A stretch of DNA of 64,000 nt, taken from positions 62,001-126,000 of the forward strand of contig NZ_JAVJQE010000007.1 of assembly GCF_040218065.1 (NCBI RefSeq). Reading direction: 5' to 3'. Origin of the DNA: Marivibrio sp040218065 (GTDB lineage: Bacteria > Pseudomonadota > Alphaproteobacteria > UBA8366 > Aestuariispiraceae). Positions 43,677-55,094 of the stretch are shown piece after piece; the first letter of the stretch is position 1, and each line of letters opens with the position of its first letter. The notes under the pieces are model-generated. The model worked only from the letters and a program-made list of their open reading frames with translations, was not told the DNA's origin and did no database searches. The translations under genes were made by a program, and so were the position numbers.

Positions 43677-44750
43677 ATGATCAAGAACTTCCAGCGCATC
43701 GCCGTCGCCGCGCTCGGCGCGGCCGCCCTCACCGCCGGCGCGGCGGGCGGGGCCTCGGCCGATTCGGACCGCGAGGGCTACTATGTCGGCGTCAGCGCCG
43801 GCTACAACGCGCCAGAGGATTCGGACATCGACGGCGGCACCTTCAACCAGGAGGCCGAGATCGACGACGGCGTCGGCTTCGCAGGCGCGGCGCTCGGTTA
43901 CGATTATCTCGGCCCGCTGCGCGGCGAGTTGGAGCTGGGTCATCGTTTCAACGATCTCGACTCGGTCAGCGGCGTATCGGCCCAAGGCGACGTCGACGTC
44001 ACCTCGCTCATGATCAACGGCTTCTACGACTTCCACGGCTTGATTCCGAGCGTGACGCCCTATGTCGGCGCCGGCCTCGGCTTGGCGCGCGCGGAAGTCA
44101 GCGGCGCCAACCCGATCAACGGGCAGAGCGCCAGCGACCTCGACACCGTGCTGGCGGGTCAGCTGCTCGCCGGCGCGGCGCTGCGCCTGACGGACAGCAT
44201 CGATTTGACCGGCCAGTACAGCTACTTCCTGACCGACGACGCGGATCTGACGCTGGCGAACGGCCAGGACTTCTCGGCCGAGTACAGCGCGCACACCGTC
44301 GCGATCGGCCTGCGCTTCAGTTTCGCCGAGCCGGAGCCGGCCCCCGAGCCCGCGCCGGAGCCCGTCGCGGAGCCCGCGCCGGAGCCGGAGCCCGCGCCGG
44401 AGCCTGAGCCCGAGCCGGAGATCGTGCGCAACTTCATCGTCTTCTTCGATTGGGACAGCGCGGCGGTGACGCCGGAGGCCATGGACGTGCTGCGCGAGGC
44501 CGTCGGTTACGCCGAGCAGGGCAACGTCGCCCGCATCGTCCTGACCGGCCACGCCGACACCTCGGGCCCCGCGACCTACAACATGGGGCTGTCCGAGCGC
44601 CGCGCGGCGGCCGTGCGGACGGAAATCGTCGGCCTCGGCTTCGACGGCGGGATCGAGACCCGGGCGCGCGGCGAGACCGAGCCGCTGATCGAAACCGGCG
44701 ACGGCGTGCGCGAGCCGCAGAACCGCCGCGTCGAGATCATGCTCGACTAA
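43677..44750 (+). CDS. OmpA-family outer-membrane protein
   Basis: A 357-residue protein. A signal peptide (MIKNFQRIAVAALGAAALTAGAAGGASA) precedes an eight-strand OmpA-like barrel (residues ~30-215; GYYVGVSAGYNAPED, ELELGHRFNDLD, GLRFSF). A Pro-Glu/Ala linker follows (residues 218-248) and then the peptidoglycan-binding OmpA domain (FIVFFDWDSAAVTPEAMDVL, LTGHADTSGPATYNMGLSERRA, EPQNRRVEIMLD). It anchors the outer membrane to the cell wall. The ATG gives the signal peptide; the gene is followed by a strong terminator, so it is monocistronic. Confidence 0.94.
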   Translation: MIKNFQRIAVAALGAAALTAGAAGGASADSDREGYYVGVSAGYNAPEDSDIDGGTFNQEAEIDDGVGFAGAALGYDYLGPLRGELELGHRFNDLDSVSGVSAQGDVDVTSLMINGFYDFHGLIPSVTPYVGAGLGLARAEVSGANPINGQSASDLDTVLAGQLLAGAALRLTDSIDLTGQYSYFLTDDADLTLANGQDFSAEYSAHTVAIGLRFSFAEPEPAPEPAPEPVAEPAPEPEPAPEPEPEPEIVRNFIVFFDWDSAAVTPEAMDVLREAVGYAEQGNVARIVLTGHADTSGPATYNMGLSERRAAAVRTEIVGLGFDGGIETRARGETEPLIETGDGVREPQNRRVEIMLD

Positions 44751-44778
44751 GTCAGGCGCGCTTCGGCGACGCTTAAGG

Positions 44779-44813
44779 ACCCCCGGCGCCCTCGGCGCCG
44801 GGGGTTTCTTATT
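44779..44813 (+). terminator. Rho-independent terminator after the OmpA-family gene
   Basis: Arms ACCCCCGGCGCC (44779-44790) and GGCGCCGGGGGT (44794-44805) pair perfectly around a 3-nt loop and are followed by TTCTTATT. It lies 28 bp after the stop codon. Confidence 0.92.
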
Positions 44814-44857
44814 GCGGCCCCTCGCAATCCCCTCCACGGGGCGCTACATTCCAGCCC

Positions 44858-47800
44858 ATGGCGATGAGCGACGAAACGGCTATGGCGAGCGCGTCGTCCG
44901 CGCGCCCGGGCGGCAAGGGCGCCGGTGCGGCGGCCAAGGGCGCCCGTCCGGCCGGACCGCAAACCCAGGTGCATGCGCAGCTCGCCAATCGGCGGGCCGT
45001 CATCAACCGTCAACAGTTGACCGAGACGTTGGACCGCGCGGCCGCGCAGGCCGAGAGCGCCGACGCCCGGCGGCAGGCGTGGCTCACCGCGCTGAAGCAG
45101 GCGCTGAAGGACGGCCGCGCCGAGGTCGAGCGCCGCTTTTTCCGGGATCAAGACGGGGCCGCGGCGGTGGCCGGCAACTGTTTCCTGGTGGATCAGCTTC
45201 TGCGCGTACTCTACGACGCCGCCACGACCCATCTTTACCCAGCCGCCAACCCGACCGAGGCGGAGAAGCTCTGTCTCGTGGCCGTCGGCGGCTACGGACG
45301 CGGCGAACTGGCTCCCTATTCAGACATCGACCTGCTGTTCCTGCACCACTACAAGCCGTCCGCCCGGATTGAGCAGCTGGTGGAGGAGATGCTCTACATG
45401 CTGTGGGATCTGGGGCTGACGGTCGGCCAGTCGACCCGCTCGATCGACGAATGCGTGCGCCAGGCGAAGGCGGATTGGACGATCGCGACCGCGCTGCTGG
45501 AGGCCCGCTACATCTGGGGCGAGAAGCCCTTCTTCGCCGAATTGAAAGCCAGTTTCCGTCGCCAGGTGATGGACCAGAACGGCCCCGATTTTCTGGAAGC
45601 CAAGCTGGCCGAACGCGACGAGCGGCATGAGCGGCTCGGCGATTCGCGCTACGTGCTGGAGCCGAACATCAAGGACGGCAAAGGGGGGCTGCGCGATCTG
45701 CACACGCTCTTCTGGACGGCCAAGTTCCTCTACAAGGTGGAGGACATCGAGGAGCTCGCCCCGCTGGGCGTGCTGACAGGCGGCGAGGTCGAGCGCTTCC
45801 GTAAGGCGCAGCAGTTCCTCTGGACGCTGCGTTGCCATCTGCACTATCTGGCCCGTCGACCGGAAGAGCGGCTGACCTTCGACGTCCAACCGGAACTCGC
45901 CCGGCGCATGCTGTACACCGACCACGCCGGCGCGTCCGGGGTGGAGCGCTTCATGAAGCACTACTTCCTGATCGCCAAGGAGGTGGGCGACCTGACGCGG
46001 ATCTTCCTTGCGGCGTTCGAGGCGCAACACAAACGCAAATCCCTGTTCCGCCTGCCCGCCAATCTGTTCCGACGCGAAGTCGACGGGTTTCCCATCGAAA
46101 GCGGCCGGATGAGCACGCGCAGCAAGAACCATTTCGCGGACGCTCCGATCGACATGCTGCGGCTCTTCCTCGTCTCGCACGAGGCGGGGTTGCCGATTCA
46201 CCCGGACGCCTTGGCGCAGGTGACCCGCAATCTGCGCCGCACGCCGAAGCTGCGCGAAGACCCGGAGGCCAACGAGATATTCCTTCAGATCCTGACGCAC
46301 GAGCGCGATCCGGAGGGCGTCTTGCGCCAGATGAACGAGTGCGATCTGTTCGGCAAGTTCCTGCCGGACTTCGGGCGCGTCGTGGCCCAGATGCAGTACG
46401 ACATGTATCATGTCTACACGACCGACGAGCACACAATCCGCGCCATCGGGATCTTGAACCGGATCGAAGCCGGTCGTTTGCAGGAGGATCACCCGGTCGC
46501 GACCGAGGTGATCCAGCAGGTCCAGTCGCGCCGGGTGCTCTACGTCGCCCTGCTGCTGCACGACATCGCCAAAGGCCGCGGCGGCGATCATTCGGAGCTG
46601 GGCGCCAAGGTGGCCAAGCGCGTATGCCCGCGGCTGGGCCTAAGCGAGGACGAGACGGAAACCGTGGCGTGGCTGGTGCGCTATCACCTCGCCATGTCCA
46701 TGACCGCGTTCAAGCGCGACCTGGACGATCCCAAGACGCTGTTCGACTTCGTCGATCTGGTGCAGTCGCCGGAGCGGCTGCGTCTGCTGTTGTGCCTGAC
46801 GGTGTGCGACATCCGCGCGGTCGGCCCGAACGTCTGGAACAACTGGAAGGCGACCCTGTTGCGCGAACTTTATTGGCGCGCGGAAGAGGTGATGACCGGC
46901 GCCGCCTACAAAGAAGGACGGCGCAAGCGCGCCGCGATCGCCCGCCAGAAACTGGCCCACGCGCTGCACGAGGCGGACTGGCCGCAGGACGCGATCGATC
47001 GGCATCTGGAGCGCGGGCCGGACGGCTATTTCCTGTCGATCGATCATGACGCGCTGGTCCGCCAGGCGCGCATCGTGCGCGACGCGGAGAACCGGGAGGC
47101 CGAGCTGACGCTGGAGACCCGCGTCGACGAAGCGCGCGCCGTCACCGAGGTGACGATTTACTGCGTCGACCATCCGGGCCTGTTCTCGCGTCTGACCGGC
47201 GCGCTCGCGGTGGCGGGGGCCAGCATCGTCGACGCCAAGATCGCGACGTTGAACAACGGCATGGCGCTTGATCTGTTCCTGATCCAGGACGCGGACGGCG
47301 GCGCCTTTGCGCGCTCGGACCGATTGGCGAAGCTCTCGGTGCTGGTTGACCGGGCGCTGTCCGGATCGCTGAAGCCGGCGGAGGAGTTGGCCGGCAGGGC
47401 CGCGCAAGGCGTCGCCAAACGCTCTCAGGTCTTCTCGGTCGCGCCGCGGGTGATCATCGACAACAAGGCGTCCACCGCGCACACGGTGATCGAGGTCAAC
47501 GGCCGCGATCGACCGGGGGTGCTTCACCAGTTGGCGTCGGCGCTCACCAAACTCGGCTTGCAGATCGCGACGGCCAAGATTTCCACCTACGGCGAACAGG
47601 TGGTGGACGTCTTCTACGTGAAGGACGTCTTCGGCATGAAGGTCGACCATCCCGGCAAGCTGGACGCCATTCGACAGGCGCTGTTGGCCGTGCTGATCGA
47701 CCGGGCCGAGGGGGAGGAGACCCCGGCCGGCCCCGCGACCCCGCTGCGCGGCGCCGCGCCCAAGCTTCCGGCCGGCAAGGCCCGCAAGCACGCCGCCAAG

Positions 47801-47890
47801 GCCCGCGCCGCGAAATCGGCCGCCAAGGCGAAGGGCAAGACCAAGCCGGCGGCCAAAAAGGCGCCGGCGAAACCCAAGGCGGCGGAGTAG
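44858..47890 (+). CDS. glnD: [Protein-PII] uridylyltransferase/uridylyl-removing enzyme with basic C-terminal tail
   Basis: A 1010-residue GlnD. The nucleotidyltransferase domain carries VGGYGRGELAPYSDIDLLFLHHY, followed by the GlnE/GlnD helical domain (NIKDGKGGLRDLHTLFWTAKF) and an HD hydrolase domain (LLLHDIAKGRGGDHSELGAK). Two ACT domains start near YCVDHPGLFSRLTGALAVAGA and VNGRDRPGVLHQLASALTKLG. It adds or removes UMP on PII according to glutamine and so sets nitrogen-assimilation state. The last ~45 residues form a Lys/Ala/Pro-rich tail (GKARKHAAKARAAKSAAKAK) resembling histone H1, which is unusual for the family. A low-complexity N-terminus of ~35 residues also precedes the core. Confidence 0.96.
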   Translation: MAMSDETAMASASSARPGGKGAGAAAKGARPAGPQTQVHAQLANRRAVINRQQLTETLDRAAAQAESADARRQAWLTALKQALKDGRAEVERRFFRDQDGAAAVAGNCFLVDQLLRVLYDAATTHLYPAANPTEAEKLCLVAVGGYGRGELAPYSDIDLLFLHHYKPSARIEQLVEEMLYMLWDLGLTVGQSTRSIDECVRQAKADWTIATALLEARYIWGEKPFFAELKASFRRQVMDQNGPDFLEAKLAERDERHERLGDSRYVLEPNIKDGKGGLRDLHTLFWTAKFLYKVEDIEELAPLGVLTGGEVERFRKAQQFLWTLRCHLHYLARRPEERLTFDVQPELARRMLYTDHAGASGVERFMKHYFLIAKEVGDLTRIFLAAFEAQHKRKSLFRLPANLFRREVDGFPIESGRMSTRSKNHFADAPIDMLRLFLVSHEAGLPIHPDALAQVTRNLRRTPKLREDPEANEIFLQILTHERDPEGVLRQMNECDLFGKFLPDFGRVVAQMQYDMYHVYTTDEHTIRAIGILNRIEAGRLQEDHPVATEVIQQVQSRRVLYVALLLHDIAKGRGGDHSELGAKVAKRVCPRLGLSEDETETVAWLVRYHLAMSMTAFKRDLDDPKTLFDFVDLVQSPERLRLLLCLTVCDIRAVGPNVWNNWKATLLRELYWRAEEVMTGAAYKEGRRKRAAIARQKLAHALHEADWPQDAIDRHLERGPDGYFLSIDHDALVRQARIVRDAENREAELTLETRVDEARAVTEVTIYCVDHPGLFSRLTGALAVAGASIVDAKIATLNNGMALDLFLIQDADGGAFARSDRLAKLSVLVDRALSGSLKPAEELAGRAAQGVAKRSQVFSVAPRVIIDNKASTAHTVIEVNGRDRPGVLHQLASALTKLGLQIATAKISTYGEQVVDVFYVKDVFGMKVDHPGKLDAIRQALLAVLIDRAEGEETPAGPATPLRGAAPKLPAGKARKHAAKARAAKSAAKAKGKTKPAAKKAPAKPKAAE

Positions 47891-47955
47891 GGTTTAGCCC
47901 CGCGGCGCTCTCGCGCTTGCGCTCCCGCCGCCCCGTGGGGAGGCCCGAGGCCCCG

Positions 47956-49143
47956 ATGACCCTGTTCGAGCCCTTCCGCCTTCCCTGCGGCGCCGTGCTG
48001 CGCAATCGGATCGTCAAAGCGGCGATGTCCGACGAACTCGGCGACGGCGCGGGCGGAACGACGGCGGCGCAGCGCCGGCTCTACCAGCGTTGGGCCGAGG
48101 GCGGCGCGGGCTTGTCGATCGTCGGCGAGACCCAAATCGTCGCGACCCATCCGGAGAATTGCTTGAACCTGCTGCTCGCGCCGATGCAGGACGCCGCCGG
48201 TCTGCGCGCGCTTACCGAGCGGGCGACCCAGGCCGGCGCCTCGCTATGGGCGCAGCTGGGCCATGCCGGCGCATTGGCGGCGCCGCTTGGCGCCCCGGTA
48301 AAGGCGCCGTCCGCGCTTTCGGCGGAGGGCGTGGAAGCCGTCGCTATGACGTCCGAGGAGATTGCGGCGCTGCCGGCCCAGTTCGCCGCCGCCGCCCGCA
48401 ACGCGGTCGCCGTCGGCTTTACGGGCGTCGAAGTCCACGCCGGCCACGGCTTCTTGTTGAGCCAGTTCCTCTCGCCGCTGTTCAACCGGCGCGACGACGA
48501 CTGGGGCGGCGACGCCGAGCGTCGCTATCGTGTGGTCGGGCGAATCATCGACGCCGTCAGGCGGGCCGTCGGGCCGAAGATCCCGATCGGGATCAAGATA
48601 AACGCGACGGATCAATTGGAGGGGGGCGTCGAGCGTGCGGACTTCTTGACGACGGTCGGGTTGCTAGACCGTTCCTCGATCGACCTGATCGACATCAGCG
48701 GCGGCGCCTATTTTCCCGGCGCGAAGGCGGCGAGCGACGGCGCGGCCAAAGGACCCTATTTCCTTCAGGCCGCCGAGGCCGCGCGGTCGCTCACCCGCAA
48801 GCCGCTGATGACGGTCGGCGGCTTCAAGCGGTTGGCGCAGGCGCAGGACGCGCTCGAAAGCGGCGTCGTGGACCTGATCGGTCTCGCCCGCGCGCTCGCG
48901 CTCGACCCGGATTTACCCAAGGGCTGGGCCGAGCGGGGCGCCGACGCCGATCCTAGCTTCCCGCGTTTTGACGATCCGCCCGCCGGGGGGATCACCGCCT
49001 GGTACACGCGGCGCCTAGCAGCGCTCGCCAATGACCGCGACGGGCCTGCGCCAAGCGCCCTCGACGAGGCCGTGAAGGCGGTGGAGACGGCGCGCGACGC
49101 GGCCTCCGCGCGGTGGCGCGCGGTCCATGCGGCGTCCGATTAA
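47956..49143 (+). CDS. Old-yellow-enzyme-family NADH:flavin oxidoreductase
   Basis: A 395-residue FMN TIM-barrel enzyme. Motifs are LRNRIVKAAMSDEL near the N-terminus, WAQLGHAGA, GFTGVEVHAGHGFLLSQFLSPLFNRRDDDWGG, and the phosphate-binding C-terminal VGGFKRLAQAQDALESGVVDLIGLARALALDPDL. The usual catalytic HxxHGY appears as HAGHGF. Such enzymes reduce activated C=C bonds; this one lacks the C-terminal FAD/NAD domain of 2,4-dienoyl-CoA reductase. The ATG is preceded by a weak GAGG. The substrate is unknown. It follows glnD on the same strand but has its own GC-rich 65-bp spacer. Confidence 0.9.
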   Translation: MTLFEPFRLPCGAVLRNRIVKAAMSDELGDGAGGTTAAQRRLYQRWAEGGAGLSIVGETQIVATHPENCLNLLLAPMQDAAGLRALTERATQAGASLWAQLGHAGALAAPLGAPVKAPSALSAEGVEAVAMTSEEIAALPAQFAAAARNAVAVGFTGVEVHAGHGFLLSQFLSPLFNRRDDDWGGDAERRYRVVGRIIDAVRRAVGPKIPIGIKINATDQLEGGVERADFLTTVGLLDRSSIDLIDISGGAYFPGAKAASDGAAKGPYFLQAAEAARSLTRKPLMTVGGFKRLAQAQDALESGVVDLIGLARALALDPDLPKGWAERGADADPSFPRFDDPPAGGITAWYTRRLAALANDRDGPAPSALDEAVKAVETARDAASARWRAVHAASD

Positions 49144-49158
49144 GACGTCGCCCGGCGG

Positions 49159-50109
49159 TCAGAGCCGCCGTTCGATCGCATCCCAAATCTGGGCTTCCAG
49201 ACAGACCTCGTCGTAGCGATTGACCTCCTGCAGGCCGGTCGGCGACGTGACGTTGATCTCGGTCAGGTAGCCGCCGATCACGTCAATGCCGACGAAGATC
49301 AGACCGCGCTCCTTCAGCATCGGGCCGATGGCGGCGCAGATCTCGCGGTCGCGCGCGGTCATCTCGTCCTTCACCGCCTTGCCGCCGACATGCATGTTGG
49401 AGCGGCTCTCGCCCTCGGCCGGGATGCGGTTGATCGAGCCCGCCGGCTCGCCGTCCACCAGAATCACGCGCTTGTCGCCCTGGCGCACGGCGGGCAGATA
49501 CTTCTGCACCATGAAGGGCTCGCGCGGGAAGGCGACGGCGAACATCTCCAAAAGCGAGGCCAGATTCTCGTCCCCCTTCTGCAGCCGGAAGACGCCGGCT
49601 CCGCCGTTGCCGAACAGCGGCTTGACGATGATGTCCTCGAACTCAGCCCGGAACGCCTCGACGTCGCTCTTGCTGCTGGTGATCAGCGTCGGCGGCATGA
49701 ATTCCGCGAATTGCGTGACCAGCAGCTTCTCCGGCGCGTTGCGCACATGCGCCGGGTCGTTCACCACAAGCGTCTTCGGGTGGATGTGCTCCAGGATGTG
49801 GGTCGCAGTGATGTAGCCCATGTCGAAGGGCGGGTCCTGGCGCATGAGCACCACGTCGACGTCCGTTCCCAAATCCAGCGTCGTCTGGTCGCCCAGCGTG
49901 TAGTGGTCGCCCTTGACCCGGCGCAGGCTCATCGGCCGGGCGTGGGCCCAGACCTCGCCGTCGCGAAAATTCAGATCGGTCGGACGATAATGGAACACCT
50001 CGTAGCCGCGCTTCTCCGCCTCCAGACCGAGCACGAAGGTGCTGTCGCCGTCGATGTCGATGGTCTCGATCGGATCCATCTGGATCGCGACCCGCCTGGC
50101 CTCGCTCAT
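49159..50109 (-). CDS. gshB: Glutathione synthase
   Basis: A 316-residue ATP-grasp enzyme. Family blocks are VAIQMDPIETIDIDGDSTFVLGLEA, VVLMRQDPPFDMGYITATHILE, IVKPLFGNGGAGVFRL (ATP-grasp lid), KRVILVDGEPAGSINRIPAEGESRSNMHVGG and GIDVIGGYLTEINVTSPTGLQE. It ligates glycine to gamma-glutamylcysteine. It is last of a minus-strand run BON-SirB1-gshB, 19 bp after the preceding stop. gshA is not in the window. It converges on the OYE gene. Confidence 0.97.
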   Translation of the reverse strand: MSEARRVAIQMDPIETIDIDGDSTFVLGLEAEKRGYEVFHYRPTDLNFRDGEVWAHARPMSLRRVKGDHYTLGDQTTLDLGTDVDVVLMRQDPPFDMGYITATHILEHIHPKTLVVNDPAHVRNAPEKLLVTQFAEFMPPTLITSSKSDVEAFRAEFEDIIVKPLFGNGGAGVFRLQKGDENLASLLEMFAVAFPREPFMVQKYLPAVRQGDKRVILVDGEPAGSINRIPAEGESRSNMHVGGKAVKDEMTARDREICAAIGPMLKERGLIFVGIDVIGGYLTEINVTSPTGLQEVNRYDEVCLEAQIWDAIERRL

Positions 50110-50128
50110 GGCCTTCCCGCTCCGTGGT

Positions 50129-50989
50129 TCAATTGATCTTGCGCCGCAAATCGTCGATCAGCGCCGCCGCCTCCTGGCGCGCGTCCTCCCGGCTTTCCCG
50201 TTCCCTGTAGATTTCCAGCGCAGCGATCGCCGTGCGGAAATTGCCGATATGGGCGTTGACCAGCCCCGCTTCGCGCCACAGGGCGGCGCGCTCCGGCGCG
50301 ATGGTCAGCATGCCGTCCAGAATCTCCGCCGCGCGGTCGAGCTGCTGGCCCTGGATCAGGCGGAGTTTCAGATTGTTCTGCAGGCGCAGCAGCACGTCCT
50401 TGTCGTCGGCCGCCTCGTAATGCGCGGCCTCGAGTTCGGCGTCGGCGCCCAGCGTCTGCTTGATCAGCGCGCGCAGCGAGGCCGCATCAAGCGCCGCGCC
50501 GTCGTTGAACGGATCGATCACCGCCCGCGCGCCCGCGCTTTCCAGCCGCACCAGAAAATGGCCCGGGAAGTCGAGACCGGAGGCCTCGAAGCCGACGGCG
50601 CGGGCGGTCTGGATGTAGAGCACGCCGAGCGACACCGGCAGCCCTTTGCGCCGGTCGATCACCCGGATCAGGTTGGCGTTCTGCAGGTCGTCATAGGTCT
50701 CGCGGTCGCCCTGATAGCCGTGCAGGCCGAACAGGACGTGGGTCAACGCATCCTGCGCGTCCTCGACCGACAGGCGGACGCCGGGCTCGTCGCCGACGAT
50801 CGCGCGGACGTCGGCGGCCAGCCGGTCCAGATGCTCGCGATAGGGGGCGAGCTTCGCGGCCGGCGCCTCCAACGCGGCGAGCGCGAGCGCGCCCTGGGCG
50901 AGGTCGATGCGCTCCCCGCCGTCCGCTCGGCCGATCGCCTGGAGGAGCTTCCGAGCCTCAGGCTCCGGGGTGTGATCGGCGAGACTCAC
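50129..50989 (-). CDS. SirB1-like transglutaminase-fold/TPR protein
   Basis: A 286-residue protein. The transglutaminase-like SirB1_N region (residues ~60-170) reads VLFGLHGYQGDRETYDDLQNANLIRVIDRRKGLPVSLGVLYIQTARAVG, with DFPGHFLVRL carrying the family His. A C-terminal TPR-like part follows (LLRLQNNLKLRLIQGQQLDRAAEIL, AALWREAGLVNAHIGNFRTAIAALE). The catalytic Cys typical of true transglutaminases is replaced in this family, so function is unknown. It overlaps the BON lipoprotein gene by 4 bp and precedes gshB. Confidence 0.88.
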   Translation of the reverse strand: MSLADHTPEPEARKLLQAIGRADGGERIDLAQGALALAALEAPAAKLAPYREHLDRLAADVRAIVGDEPGVRLSVEDAQDALTHVLFGLHGYQGDRETYDDLQNANLIRVIDRRKGLPVSLGVLYIQTARAVGFEASGLDFPGHFLVRLESAGARAVIDPFNDGAALDAASLRALIKQTLGADAELEAAHYEAADDKDVLLRLQNNLKLRLIQGQQLDRAAEILDGMLTIAPERAALWREAGLVNAHIGNFRTAIAALEIYRERESREDARQEAAALIDDLRRKIN

Positions 50990-51690
50990 GAACTCGGCTC
51001 CGGCGCGGGGGTCTCGTCCGGCGCGTCGGGCTTGTTCAACTCCGCCTCCAGCGCCGCCAGCAGCGTGGCGCGGCGCGCGCCGTCCTTCAACAGCATGTGG
51101 CTGACGATGCGCCGAACGTTGGGGATGGTGCGGGCGTGCGCCTCGACGCGCGCGATCTCGGCCTGACTTTGCGCCACGCCGAAGAGATAGAGCGTCCCGC
51201 CGACCGCCTGAAGATTGTAGTTCACCGCCTTCACATCGGCGTCGAAGGTGATCTTGGCGCGCAACTCGCTCGTGATCCGGATGTCGGCGGTGGTGTCGAT
51301 CGTCCCGACGCCCTCGCCGATCAGCACCTCGTTCACCACGTCGACGATCCCGTCGGTGGCCCAGGCGACGCGCACGGCCTCCACGCGATCGTCCGGCTCC
51401 GGCACGATCCCGGTCAGCAGCACGCGGCCCTCATAGACGTCGACATTGACCCGGCGGAAGGTGTCGAAACTGTAGTCGGCGAGACGCTTCTTGACGCCGA
51501 TCTCGTCGGCCTCGTCGCGCACCGCCTGCTCCAGCCCGCGCTCCTCCATCGCCGCGCTGCCCGCCATCGCGCCCGCGCCCACGGCCACGCCGACCGGCGT
51601 GCAGCCGCCCAGCAGGGGGAGCGCGGCGAGCGCGGCGAGCGCGACGGCGGCGGCGCGAAGCGTGGCGGGGGCGAAGAACATGGTCGTCAT
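50986..51690 (-). CDS. BON-domain lipoprotein (DolP/OsmY-like)
   Basis: A 234-residue lipoprotein. The signal peptide ends in the lipobox LLGGC (Cys30). Two BON domains follow: FRRVNVDVYEGRVLLTGIVPEPDDRVEAV and VKAVNYNLQAVGGTLYLFGVAQSQAEIARV, each with the conserved Gly. BON domains bind phospholipid; DolP (YraP) acts in outer-membrane integrity. The C-terminal ~35 residues are Pro/Glu/Ala-rich. It leads the operon with the SirB1-like and gshB genes and lies 87 bp downstream of dnaJ's stop on the same strand. Confidence 0.9.
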   Translation of the reverse strand: MTTMFFAPATLRAAAVALAALAALPLLGGCTPVGVAVGAGAMAGSAAMEERGLEQAVRDEADEIGVKKRLADYSFDTFRRVNVDVYEGRVLLTGIVPEPDDRVEAVRVAWATDGIVDVVNEVLIGEGVGTIDTTADIRITSELRAKITFDADVKAVNYNLQAVGGTLYLFGVAQSQAEIARVEAHARTIPNVRRIVSHMLLKDGARRATLLAALEAELNKPDAPDETPAPEPSS

Positions 51691-51777
51691 GAAAGGGGGC
51701 GGGCCCGGTCCGGCGATTTGTGACGGTCGATCTTAACCCTAGGGCCGCCGGGCGTCGGCGGCAATTCCTGCGGCGCC

Positions 51778-52911
51778 CTACTCCGTCAGATCGTCCCAGA
51801 ACTCCTTCACCTTGGAGAAGAAGCCTTCGGTCTGCGGGTTCTGGTTCTTGCCGCCGCCTTCCTTGCGGAACTCCTCCAAGAGCTCCTTCTGGCGCTTGGT
51901 CAGCTTCACCGGCGTCTCGACCATGATCTCGATATACATGTCGCCGCGCTGGTTGGCCTGCAGCACCGGCATGCCCTTGCCGCGCAGGCGGAACTGCTGG
52001 CCGGTCTGCGCGCCTTCGGGGATCTTCACCTTGGCGCGTCCGCCGTCGATCGTCGGCACCTCGATGTCGCCGCCCAGCGCCGCGTCCGCCATTTCGATCG
52101 GCACGCGGCAGGCGAGGTCGGCGCCCTGGCGCTGGAAGATCCGGTGCGGCGCCACCGACAGAAAGATGTAGAGGTCGCCCGGCGGCGCGCCGCGAACGCC
52201 CGCCTCGCCTTCGCCGGCGAGACGGATGCGCGTGCCGTCCTCGACGCCGCGGGGGATGTTGACGTTCAGCGTCTTGTCCCGGTGCACCCGGCCCGCGCCG
52301 TTGCAATCGCCGCACGGCTTGTCGATCACGCGCCCTTCGCCCTGGCATTGCGGGCAGGTGCGCTCGATGGTGAAAAAGCCTTGGCTGGTGCGCACCTTGC
52401 CGTCGCCGCCGCACGTCCCGCAAGCGACCGGCTGCGCGCCTTCGGCCGCGCCGGAGCCCTCGCAGGTCTCGCACGGGACCGAGGTCGGCACCTTGATCTC
52501 GACCTTGCGGCCGTGGAAGGCGTCTTCCAGGCCGACTTCCAGATTGTAGCGCAGATCCGCGCCGCGCGGGCTCGACCCGCGGCGCCGGCCGCCGCCGCCG
52601 CCCATGAAGTCGCCGAACATCTCCTCGAAGATGTCGGTGAAACCGCCGAAGCCGGCGCCCCGGCCGCCGCCGAAGCCGCCGCCCTGCTCGAACGCGTCAT
52701 GGCCGAAGCGATCGTAGGCCGCGCGCTTCTGGTCGTCCTTCAGCGCCTCGTAGGCCTCGCCCACTTCCTTGAACTTCTGCTCGGCCTCTTCATCGCCCGG
52801 ATTGGCGTCCGGGTGGTACTTCTTGGCCAGCTTGCGATAGGCGCTCTTCAGCTCGTCCTTCGAGGCGTTTCGATCGACGCCCAGGATCTCGTAATAGTCG
52901 CGTTTCGCCAT
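51778..52911 (-). CDS. dnaJ: Chaperone protein DnaJ
   Basis: A 377-residue type I J-protein. The J domain (residues 1-70) contains YRKLAKKYHPDANPGDEEAE with the HPD motif. A Gly/Phe-rich linker follows (GGGFGGGRGAGFGGF), then four zinc repeats CETCEGSGA, CGTCGGDGK, CPQCQGEGR and CGDCNGAGR, and the C-terminal substrate-binding domains. It stimulates DnaK's ATPase and delivers unfolded clients. It lies 125 bp after dnaK on the same strand, with a hairpin in the gap. Confidence 0.98.
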   Translation of the reverse strand: MAKRDYYEILGVDRNASKDELKSAYRKLAKKYHPDANPGDEEAEQKFKEVGEAYEALKDDQKRAAYDRFGHDAFEQGGGFGGGRGAGFGGFTDIFEEMFGDFMGGGGGRRRGSSPRGADLRYNLEVGLEDAFHGRKVEIKVPTSVPCETCEGSGAAEGAQPVACGTCGGDGKVRTSQGFFTIERTCPQCQGEGRVIDKPCGDCNGAGRVHRDKTLNVNIPRGVEDGTRIRLAGEGEAGVRGAPPGDLYIFLSVAPHRIFQRQGADLACRVPIEMADAALGGDIEVPTIDGGRAKVKIPEGAQTGQQFRLRGKGMPVLQANQRGDMYIEIMVETPVKLTKRQKELLEEFRKEGGGKNQNPQTEGFFSKVKEFWDDLTE

Positions 52912-52990
52912 CGCGGATAATCCCCGTCATCCCCTCGCTCGACGGTCGGCTCTCAAGTCCCAAGCGGAAACCCGGCCGCCGAACGGCGAA

Positions 52991-53020
52991 AGGCCCCGGG
53001 AGAGCGTTCCCCCGGGGCCT
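52991..53020. terminator. Hairpin in the dnaK-dnaJ gap
   Basis: AGGCCCCGGG (52991-53000) and CCCGGGGCCT (53011-53020) pair perfectly around a 10-nt loop. On the minus strand only CCTTTCG follows, so termination would be partial. This fits lower dnaJ than dnaK expression or protection of the dnaK mRNA 3' end. Confidence 0.7.
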
Positions 53021-53036
53021 CCGCCGGTCTTCGGAC

Positions 53037-54959
<1,923 letters not shown>

Positions 54960-55094
54960 TTCGCTTTCACCTCCGATTTCAAGCGGGCGTCGCCGAGCCT
55001 TGTGATCCAAGCGCTGTCTCGGACGCCCCTTCTCTGCAAAGGTCCGATGCGCCGTCCGTCTCGGGGCCGAGCGTACGGCCGGGAAGGCCGGGAT

